This document shows, piece after piece, positions 31,283 through 37,409 of a stretch of 38,443 nt of DNA. The notes beneath the pieces were generated by a model. That model was not told where the DNA came from and made no database searches. It worked only from the letters and a program-made list of their open reading frames with translations. This DNA is from an uncultured Lachnospiraceae bacterium (lineage in GTDB: Bacteria > Bacillota > Clostridia > Lachnospirales > Lachnospiraceae), in NCBI GenBank assembly GCA_910585765.1, contig CAJUES010000034.1, positions 1 through 38,443 of the forward strand. Direction: 5' to 3'. The first letter of the stretch is position 1. The number at the start of each line of letters is the position of its first letter. The position numbers and the translations under genes are program-made.

Positions 31283-32221
31283 TTATACAATCTGTACACC
31301 GTATAAGGCGCACAGACCTGCGAGATCTCTTGCGACGCCGTTTCCGACAGCGTTAAATTTCCACGCGCCGTTGTGCAGATAGAGCTCGCCGATCATCATG
31401 GAAATGATGTTATTGTAGTATTCGGTCATCAGAAAGCTCACGAGCTCTTTGCCGGATCGGTCCATGATGCGGATATAGGCGTCTTTCAGCATGCCGAAGT
31501 GGAGCCTGTTTTCGAGCGCGTCGTTGATGGTCAGGACGAAGACGATCTTTTTCACCTGCGGGTCCAGACGTGCAAGGTCGATCTGGATCATCTCGCGGTC
31601 GACACTGCCGCCATCCACAAACCTTGTGCTCCCGTCGGGGCTGAGCGTCTGGCCGTAGAACACAAACCAGGAATCACCGATGACTTTTCCGTCTGCGCCG
31701 AGCAGAAATGCCGACACATCGACATCGCACCGCACATCGGTGACATTCCAGCCAAACCGGGCTTCGACGGCGGTCAGCGCGCCCAAAGGCAGCTGTGTTT
31801 TCTGTCCTTTCTGCACTTTGCTCACAAGTGTGGGGACAGGTCTTGCGGCTGGCATGCCGGGTGTGCTCGCAGTATTTTGCTGTCCCGCAGTCAATGCAGG
31901 CTGGATGTTCTGCGGCTGGCGCGGCGGTCTGTTGTGTGTCTGCCCGGACGATAACGGCTGAGACGGTATGGATTGTGTCTGCCCGGACGGCTGCAGCGGT
32001 GGTCTGCTTTGCGTCTGTCCGGACGGCTGCAGCGGTGACGGTCTGTTGTATGTCTGCCCGGACGGTTGCTGCTGGTTAAGCGGGGCATGTGTCCCGCCGG
32101 TATTTTTGATCAGCGTCATGATATTGCCCTGGTTTTTTATGCTCTGTGGCTGCGGTCTGTTGATCGATAAGATCGAATCGCGGTTCATGGCACCGGTTGA
32201 TTTTGTTGCTGCGTTGATCAT
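31283..32221 (-). CDS. TerD-domain protein 4 with N-terminal PSGQT repeat tail
   Basis: 312 residues. Residues 1-125 form a disordered tail rich in Q, P, S and T, with four copies of (P)SGQTxxxP (PSGQTYNRP, PSGQTQSRP, PSGQTQSIP, SSGQTHNRP). Residues about 130-312 are a TerD domain: VQKGQKTQLPL, then RCDVDVSAFLL, FVFYGQ, IVFVLTI and AWKFNAVGNGVARDL. The first calcium cluster keeps two acids; the second is changed from GDNLTGxGxGDDE to FVDGGSVDREM, so calcium binding is probably weaker or absent. GGAGGCGCAGC sets the ATG at 32221. It heads the minus-strand operon with AIM24 and GH32. The tail may recruit partners, as in other multidomain TerD proteins. Confidence 0.88.
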   Translation of the reverse strand: MINAATKSTGAMNRDSILSINRPQPQSIKNQGNIMTLIKNTGGTHAPLNQQQPSGQTYNRPSPLQPSGQTQSRPPLQPSGQTQSIPSQPLSSGQTHNRPPRQPQNIQPALTAGQQNTASTPGMPAARPVPTLVSKVQKGQKTQLPLGALTAVEARFGWNVTDVRCDVDVSAFLLGADGKVIGDSWFVFYGQTLSPDGSTRFVDGGSVDREMIQIDLARLDPQVKKIVFVLTINDALENRLHFGMLKDAYIRIMDRSGKELVSFLMTEYYNNIISMMIGELYLHNGAWKFNAVGNGVARDLAGLCALYGVQIV

Positions 32222-32266
32222 GCTGCGCCTCCATTCTGGGAATGAATCGGAATCATAAGTGTCTTA

Positions 32267-32275
32267 ATTATAGCA
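32267..32275 (-). promoter_or_regulatory. Extended -10 promoter of the TerD4-AIM24-GH32 operon
   Basis: On the minus strand TGCTATAAT (32275-32267) is a consensus extended -10; the -35 region is poor. The bases after it (TAAGACACTTA) match those after the -10 of the cI-like repressor gene at 37166-37182 (16 of 17 overall). Confidence 0.6.
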
Positions 32276-32322
32276 CAATAAGACAATGAGTACATTAAAT
32301 TTGCATTAAAATTTCAATATTT

Positions 32323-32374
32323 CCGCAAAGCCTTGTAATTGGAAGAAAAAGTCAGAATTTACAAGGCTTTGCGG
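32323..32374. repeat. 16-bp inverted repeat near the integrase end (terminator or attachment region)
   Basis: CCGCAAAGCCTTGTAA (32323-32338) is the exact inverse complement of TTACAAGGCTTTGCGG (32359-32374), loop 20 nt. It lies 75 bp past the stop of the tyrosine recombinase, where an element's attachment site is normally found. The stretch 32222-32448 contains this and the promoter of the TerD4 operon, no gene. It may be a terminator for the integrase transcript. Confidence 0.6.
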
Positions 32375-32448
32375 TGCTTTCTTAGGTGTAAAAAGATATG
32401 GATAAAATTGCCCGATAAGAAACGGTTAGCGACAAATTAGTGACAAAT

Positions 32449-33710
32449 TTATCTGCAGTCAGGCACCTGTATTTTCTCGATTTCGGTGCGCAGTTCTTCA
32501 ACCGTCCGATGTCCGTACACGGACTTTTCTACATCATTTCCAAGTGAATGTCCCATCAGGAGATGTTTCGAAAGGTCATCAACGCCATACTTGTCACAGA
32601 GCCATGAAAAGGTGTGGCGGCAGTCGTGAGGCGTATGTTTTGTTCCAGCACCGGACAGGGACAGTCCCAGGGAGGAGAGTGTCGCGTGGAAGCTGGCGCG
32701 GCATGTATGTGCGGAGAAAGTCTTACTACCGGAACAATATTGATCGGCGAAGGATCTGGCAAATCCCTGCACGGCGGGATGCAGGGGAACGATCCTGTTT
32801 TTCCCGGCAGCAGTTTTCACACCGCCCTGAAAATATTGTTCCGTCTCATTGTATGTTAGGTTCTGGAATGCCGCGATGCGGAATCCGGTGTAGATCATCA
32901 GCAGGATCATGCCGACATCTTCCCTGTCACTGTGCTGCCAGAGCAGATCAAGTGCATCAGCGGAAAAAGGAACACCGCGCTCGTCATCGTCTGGTATGTT
33001 TATGGTCACGAACTGCGAATAGTCTTTCTCTACAATATCATTCTGCAGTGCATAAGAATACATTCCCTTGAAAAGGGACAGGATCAGTTCCAGGCTGGAG
33101 TGTTTCAGGGGACATGTGTCTATCACCTCCTGGAGGTCGGCTTTTCTGATATCAACAAATTTTTTATCGTGGAGCTGTTTGCAGTTGTTGAAAGCAGCCC
33201 GGGTGGATCCTCTGGAAGCATTGGACAATTTCTTTTTGGACTTTTCATATTTTTGCTCAACATACTGATCATACAGCTCCGCGAATGTGATATCAATGTG
33301 TTCCGGTGATCTGTTTCCTCCGCGGTTGGAGAGCATGGCAGCGCACAGCTCCGCGAACGATACGCTGGATCTCCGGATATCGCCTGGAGCATTATTGTAC
33401 AGCATTAGTGCCTGATAGGCGTCATTGTACGATTCAAAGTAACCTATGGCAGTGCCAAGGAGACAGGTGAGCCTTTCAGGGTAAATTCTGTCACCGGGGG
33501 ATAGGCAGCCCATGGCCGTGCACGCTTTCCGGACAGGTGCTTGATGCTTCCTGATCCGTTGGGGAGCTTGCGGTGTCTCTTCGGTTTGCGTCTGGGAATC
33601 AGTTCGGTGGAAACGGGTGTCGGAATATGGATGGGATATCCGCAGGATGGGCAGGAGATCGCCTTGTCTGAGACGGAATGTCCGCATTCCGGGCATAAAA
33701 TTAAAGCCAT
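32449..33710 (-). pseudogene. Tyrosine recombinase (integrase) with zinc-ribbon N-terminus, frameshifted
   Basis: Two frames together make one Lachnospiraceae-type element integrase. The first (33710 to about 33460) has AGGAGG before its ATG, a zinc ribbon (CPECGHSVSDKAISCPSCGY) and a basic KLPNGSGSIKHLSGKRARPW arm-binding motif. The second (from about 33480 to 32449) continues with GYFESYNDAYQAL, a SAM-like core-binding domain and the catalytic domain: Arg in YTGFRI, HTPHDCRHTF, LLMGHSL, and Tyr in VYGH. A -1 shift is needed within about 33450-33500, just before GYFES; no typical slippery heptamer is seen. So the gene is either mutated or read by an unusual frameshift. It should catalyse integration and excision of the element to its right. 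Confidence 0.78.
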
Positions 33711-33734
33711 AATGAAACAGCCTCCTAAAATTTC

Positions 33735-33853
33735 TTGAATAACTGCCCGAAATGTGGTATGATATAGCTTGGCAGAGCATATTGTACCATTCCGGACAGC
33801 GGGTGTACAGTATCATCTTGGGCATTTGTGTTGCAATCACAGATGCCCTTTTT
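33735..33853 (+). ncRNA. Candidate ~85-nt small RNA: promoter plus terminator
   Basis: On the plus strand, opposite to all flanking genes: TTGAAT (33735-33740), a 17-bp spacer, TATGAT (33758-33763), then ~50 nt without an ORF and a terminator hairpin (GGGCATTTGTG 33820-33830, loop, CACAGATGCCC 33838-33848) followed by TTTTT (33849-33853). A transcript of about 33770-33853 is predicted. It starts next to the integrase start region and points to the toxin-antitoxin genes. It might regulate one of them or be the element's control RNA. The call rests on signals only. Confidence 0.45.
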
Positions 33854-33858
33854 CGTTG

Positions 33859-33878
33859 TTGCGACGTCGCAATTTTTT
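33859..33878 (+). terminator. Second terminator in tandem (plus strand)
   Basis: TTGCGACGTCGCAA (33859-33872) is a perfect 14-bp palindrome followed by six Ts (33873-33878). It lies 5 bp after the T-run of the first terminator and before the 3' end of the antitoxin gene. Two plus-strand terminators in a row suggest real plus-strand transcription here. Confidence 0.6.
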
Positions 33879-33892
33879 CAATGTCTTCTTCC

Positions 33893-34108
33893 TCAGTCTG
33901 AATCAATAGTATTCCATTCAATGCTTTCCAAATCTAGATATTCGCCGTTTTCGGCAGCTTCCAGGCGTCTGCGTTCTTCTGGTGTAAGTTTTGTAAAATC
34001 AGGATCCCATGCAAGGACAAGGCGCTTTACAATTTCCAGTGCGAGACTTTGCTCCTGATCAGGCAGCATCTCTAACATAGTTATGGTTTGTTTGATAGTT
34101 TCACTCAT
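33893..34108 (-). CDS. Putative antitoxin partner of the RelE-like toxin
   Basis: 71 residues, acidic and helical. The pattern ETIKQTITMLEMLPDQEQ, then KRLVLAWDPDFTKLTPEE, is like small Firmicute proteins paired with RelE/ParE toxins. It lacks a clear DNA-binding motif. AGGAGGTCTTATT sets the ATG at 34108; the longer frame to 34153 overlaps the toxin gene. It follows the toxin gene by 25 bp, a toxin-first order like higBA, so its own expression might come from an internal start. Antitoxin function is inferred from the neighbour. Confidence 0.65.
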   Translation of the reverse strand: MSETIKQTITMLEMLPDQEQSLALEIVKRLVLAWDPDFTKLTPEERRRLEAAENGEYLDLESIEWNTIDSD

Positions 34109-34133
34109 AATAAGACCTCCTAATCTGGGAATG

Positions 34134-34394
34134 TTATTTATAAATATCTCCACGACTTCCGATATCCATTACATAGAGGATTTCAATATCAGATTCATTT
34201 ATGTATTTGTAGATAACCCGGTATTTTCCGACGCGAAGGCGGTAACGCCCATCTTTATATCCGCTCATGGGTTTAATGTCACCCTCGGCAGGATGATGGG
34301 TGAGTTTTTCAATTGCGGATAATATTAAATCACGCTGGGGCTTTTGCAATCCTTTCAAGTATTTAATTGCAGATTTTTCAAGTTTTATTTTCAT
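34134..34394 (-). CDS. RelE/ParE-type toxin
   Basis: 86 residues, basic, the standard size. The features are KSAIKYLKGLQKPQRDLIL (helix 1-2), LTHHPAEGDIKPM, the GRYRLRVGKYRVIYKY hairpin with the conserved Arg residues, and the final strand IEILYVMDIGSRGDIY. This is the RelE/StbE fold; RelE members cut mRNA on the ribosome, ParE members poison gyrase, and sequence alone does not settle which. AAAGG lies before the ATG. It is immediately downstream (23 bp) of the membrane protein gene and upstream of the antitoxin-like gene, and probably serves to stabilise the integrated element. Confidence 0.85.
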   Translation of the reverse strand: MKIKLEKSAIKYLKGLQKPQRDLILSAIEKLTHHPAEGDIKPMSGYKDGRYRLRVGKYRVIYKYINESDIEILYVMDIGSRGDIYK

Positions 34395-34417
34395 TATTTT
34401 TACCTTTATTATATAGT

Positions 34418-35014
34418 TTAAAGCTGGATCCGAACCCCGGAGTTCTGGTTTAATTTATGGAACTCAATAACTAATTTCGTAGCGGCGGCGGTGTTAGCCG
34501 TCGCGTCAAGTCCGATATATTTCAATTCGTCCCGGTCTCCCGTGTATGTGATGATCAGATATGTGTGCCGTTTCTTATCCGTTTTCTTTTGGGCTCTTCC
34601 GCCGATCATGGCACCTAAAGGTCCAAACAGTACTGCGCCGCCGATCGCGCCGCCGATGCTGGAGACATACTGCTGCTGGATCTCGACATCTGTCTTGACA
34701 CACATGTCCGTGATTTTTTCTCTTGATAAGGTAATATCAGTCGTTCCAGCCTTGAATTCAATTCTGTTTGGAAATGAAAACACTTCGCAAAGGAGATTTT
34801 CGGCAATAGGAAGTCCGTTCACATGGTTGAATGCGGTATAAATGGACAGCCCCTGAGCTTTTAATGCAGCTTTCTGCTGTTTGTTGACCTTTCGCGCTTT
34901 TGACGTTACACGTATCATGTTGATACAGAAAATAATGATAAGCAGCAAAATTCCGATTGATATAAATAGTGGCAGCATTTCGCCTAATGTGGATTGACCG
35001 ATTGGTGTATTCAT
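34418..35014 (-). CDS. Membrane-anchored protein of unknown function
   Basis: 198 residues. One N-terminal transmembrane helix (about 13-32, LPLFISIGILLLIIIFCINM) is followed by a basic KARKVNKQQKAALKAQ segment. Residues 55-110 are beta-strand-like, and a glycine-rich hydrophobic stretch SSIGGAIGGAVLFGPLGAMIGG (about 118-139) could insert in the membrane or form a glycine-zipper. The C-terminal ~50 residues again look like strands. No named family recognised. AGAGGAAAAGTA precedes the ATG. It lies in the minus-strand run between the nuclease-like gene and the toxin. Such glycine-zipper proteins occur in defence islands, but nothing here proves a role. Confidence 0.75.
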   Translation of the reverse strand: MNTPIGQSTLGEMLPLFISIGILLLIIIFCINMIRVTSKARKVNKQQKAALKAQGLSIYTAFNHVNGLPIAENLLCEVFSFPNRIEFKAGTTDITLSREKITDMCVKTDVEIQQQYVSSIGGAIGGAVLFGPLGAMIGGRAQKKTDKKRHTYLIITYTGDRDELKYIGLDATANTAAATKLVIEFHKLNQNSGVRIQL

Positions 35015-35044
35015 TACTTTTCCTCTTTTCTTATTAAATGTTAT

Positions 35045-36199
35045 TCAGTGTTTGTAATACGGAACAGTTTTAAGGTCATGTCGTGGTCCTCTCTGCAGAT
35101 TTATCTTATAGGGTTCCGGCATTTCATAGACGCCCCATTTTGTGTAAAGATATTCTAGGTTCTTTTCAGAGGGAGTCAAGTCAAGATACCGTTTGGTGAC
35201 AGTAATGATATCAGTTGCATAATTACGGATATCGTTGATCTTCTCTATAGGATGTTTCTGTTCCCTTTTGTTTTCGTCTGGCAATATAAGCGTTTTTTGG
35301 GAAGAATACAAATTAATTCGGCAGATCCATTTCCGCGTGTTGTTTTTATAAAGGATTGCCAGGTATGAGCCGGTCTGCTTATGCGTTATATCTTCGGCAT
35401 TCAGTGTGTCCTTTAATATGTCTTTTATGAAAGTGAGAGCCTCCCATTCGAGATCTGTAGAAATACGTTCCTCATCAGGTACGGAAGAGGTACTGTCAAG
35501 TGCAAATTTGATCTTGCTATTGACAGTTTCGTTAATATATTCTTTTAGCGAGTTTTTCAATATAGGTTTGAATTTCTCAATAACAGCCTGTGTCTTGGCG
35601 CCTTTATAGAAAGGCTGCAAAAAGAGTTTTACAAAATCGCCGGAAGGGTTATTGAATTGTTGTTCGATATATTTTTTAAACAGGGTATTGTACTTCAGTA
35701 TGGAAGCAGTGTTCAATATGTCGTCTACATCAAGAAACTTTTTGTGAAATTTTTCGATTTGCTCAATTTGACCATCTTTTAGATTAAGCAAATCAAATTC
35801 CATGAAAGGTTCTTTGTCCATTTTATTTGGCTCTTCAAGATCAGTAAATATTTTATAGTTAAGCCCATTTGTCAAGATTGCAAATTTGGCTGACGTTGTA
35901 ACAAAATAGCGGAAAAGCTGAGAACTGTGTTTGTCGAGTTTTTTTGTAATGGATTTTGCTTCAATTAATATGACTGGTTCATTGTTTACCAGTATTGCAT
36001 AATCAACTTTCTCACCTTTTTTGATTCCGACATCAGCTGTAAATTCTGGGCAAAATTCGGTGGGATTAAAAACATCGTACCCCAGGAGTTGAAAAAAGGG
36101 CAATATGAGTGACATTTTTGTTGCTTCCTCAGTTAATATATTATTTCCCATTGTTGAAAAACGTTCTGCCAGAGCTTTGACATCTTCTGCAAATCCCAT
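35045..36199 (-). CDS. HsdR-N-like PD-(D/E)xK nuclease-domain protein
   Basis: 384 residues. The N-terminal domain (about 20-130) is like the type I restriction R-subunit N-terminal nuclease: TEEATKMSLILPFF, then VDYAIL and VILIEAK giving D66, E80 and K82, followed by QLFRYF and ILTNGLNYKIFTD. No helicase motor follows, and no hsdM or hsdS gene is near. The C-terminal half (about 230-384) holds a second alpha/beta part without a name. Stand-alone proteins of this type are widespread in mobile elements and may be defence nucleases. AAGGAGGAAATACA sets the ATG at 36199. It is 44 bp after the ImmA gene on the same strand. Confidence 0.8.
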   Translation of the reverse strand: MGFAEDVKALAERFSTMGNNILTEEATKMSLILPFFQLLGYDVFNPTEFCPEFTADVGIKKGEKVDYAILVNNEPVILIEAKSITKKLDKHSSQLFRYFVTTSAKFAILTNGLNYKIFTDLEEPNKMDKEPFMEFDLLNLKDGQIEQIEKFHKKFLDVDDILNTASILKYNTLFKKYIEQQFNNPSGDFVKLFLQPFYKGAKTQAVIEKFKPILKNSLKEYINETVNSKIKFALDSTSSVPDEERISTDLEWEALTFIKDILKDTLNAEDITHKQTGSYLAILYKNNTRKWICRINLYSSQKTLILPDENKREQKHPIEKINDIRNYATDIITVTKRYLDLTPSEKNLEYLYTKWGVYEMPEPYKINLQRGPRHDLKTVPYYKH

Positions 36200-36243
36200 T
36201 GTATTTCCTCCTTCGTGTTTGCGGGGCATATTTATTTCCGTAG

Positions 36244-36705
36244 TTATGTCGTTTTTTTGATTAGGTTCAATCTCAAGTCTATTAACTCTATTGGATATCC
36301 AGTACTATTGCAAAACTGTTCTTTGGTAAAATCTGTATAATCTAGAAGGATATCGTCTGTAATAAGCAGATAAGCAGCAAATAAATTTGCTTCGCGTTCA
36401 ATTCCGGATGTGAGTAGCAGGGTTTTATTTTTTATAAAAGCACAATTTTCCTTTCGGTGCAGCAGAGCATGTCCAAGTTCATGAGCGACTACCACTTTAA
36501 AAAGTGGGCTGTCTGAGGGAATATTGTCATTTATGAATATCCATCGTTTACGCTTTAGTAATATATAATTACCGGCAATTTCACCCAAGGGCACAATAGC
36601 AATCCTTATTCCGGCAGATTCAGCAATTTTAACAGGATCGCTGCTTCCGGTTATCCGCTTATAATATTGGATAAGTCTTTTCATTTTATGTTCGATATTT
36701 TCCAA
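36244..36705 (-). CDS. ImmA/IrrE-family metallopeptidase
   Basis: 153 residues from a TTG start, or about 146 from ATG at 36684. The zinc motif is HELGH (75-79 from TTG), and the later EREANLFAAYLL supplies the third ligand. These peptidases cut the cI-like repressor of the same element when it is induced (ImmA/ImmR of ICEBs1). AGGTGAT precedes the TTG and overlaps the stop codon of the repressor gene (36712-36714), which suggests translational coupling. It is the usual partner of the repressor just upstream and so is likely to control excision of the element. Confidence 0.88.
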   Translation of the reverse strand: MENIEHKMKRLIQYYKRITGSSDPVKIAESAGIRIAIVPLGEIAGNYILLKRKRWIFINDNIPSDSPLFKVVVAHELGHALLHRKENCAFIKNKTLLLTSGIEREANLFAAYLLITDDILLDYTDFTKEQFCNSTGYPIELIDLRLNLIKKTT

Positions 36706-36711
36706 ATGCCA

Positions 36712-37149
36712 TCACCTGCTTTTATTCTTGTTAGGATTGTATTTAACCTTATTTTCTTTTTTGGTTTCCCGGAGAGCAAACTCGATCGCGTTCTGGAGTA
36801 GATTTATGGAGGCGTTGTCTATTTCAACACCATTGTAATATAAAGGTCCATCATCCCCCTTTCGTATTTCAACCATAATTCTATCAAGGTCTTTTGCAAT
36901 ATCTCGTTTATCACTGTCAGTCAGAGTGTCGGTATTTGATGAAGGTGTATCGTCCCAACCCATGAGGTAGGCAGGAGAACATTCAAGAACTTTTGCCATA
37001 TTAGCGATAACACTTCTTTTAATATTTTCTACTCGTCCATTTTCATATTTAGCAATTGCGGATTTTTGCAGACCAAGTTTTTCGCCAAGTTCTTCCTGCG
37101 TGAATCCCAAAGAAATTCTTCTTTCTTTTATTCGTTCAGCCATATTCAT
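36712..37149 (-). CDS. cI/ImmR-like XRE repressor
   Basis: 145 residues. Helix-turn-helix at about 5-62 (TQEELGEKLGLQKSAIAKYENGR, with VIANMAKVLECSPAYLMGW), the CI/ImmR/Xre type with the typical Y-L-M-G-W ending. The C-terminal half (about 75-145) is acidic then basic and may contain the ImmA cleavage region. AGGGAGAAATGCATT precedes the ATG at 37149. The promoter at 37177-37205 reads into it, and operator-like GTGTC repeats lie between it and a divergent promoter. It is likely to repress the divergent lytic or excision genes, which are cut off by the IS110 element. Confidence 0.88.
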   Translation of the reverse strand: MNMAERIKERRISLGFTQEELGEKLGLQKSAIAKYENGRVENIKRSVIANMAKVLECSPAYLMGWDDTPSSNTDTLTDSDKRDIAKDLDRIMVEIRKGDDGPLYYNGVEIDNASINLLQNAIEFALRETKKENKVKYNPNKNKSR

Positions 37150-37176
37150 AATGCATTTCTCCCTTTAAGTGTCTTA

Positions 37177-37205
37177 ATTTTACTACACACTACTTGATAA
37201 TGCAA
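37177..37205 (-). promoter_or_regulatory. Promoter of the cI-like repressor
   Basis: On the minus strand TTGCAT (37205-37200), 17-bp spacer, TAAAAT (37182-37177). A GTGTCTTA half-site (37169-37176 on plus) lies at its start point and another, GTGTCCTA, at 37221-37228, so autoregulation is likely. Confidence 0.7.
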
Positions 37206-37245
37206 GATATTTTTGAAAAAGTGTCCTAAAAAGATAAAAAAATAA

Positions 37246-37295
37246 TTGACAGACAAACAAATGAGTGATAGTATAGAGGTGTCTAAAATAGACAC
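37246..37295 (+). promoter_or_regulatory. Divergent promoter and palindromic operator
   Basis: TTGACA (37246-37251), 17-bp spacer, TAGTAT (37269-37274) on plus. The perfect palindrome GTGTCTAAAATAGACAC (37279-37295) sits at the start point, ideal for blocking by the cI-like repressor. The gene it should serve is not seen; a plus-strand ORF from GTG 37311 is broken into by transposon sequence. So the right part of the control region looks truncated by the IS110 insertion. Confidence 0.7.
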
Positions 37296-37409
37296 AACGA
37301 GAGCATTCTGGTGATATGTCAAGAACTTTTTGAAAAAGATTTTGATATGTTTTTCGGAAAAAAGGGTAACTTTAACAGACCTTCGGTATGTTTTGCACAA
37401 AACCGAATG

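Noticed and set aside
32449..33921. One long open frame could be read as a 490-residue integrase.
   Set aside because: The stretch before about 33490 in that frame is not integrase-like, while the real zinc-ribbon start is in another frame with a good ribosome binding site.
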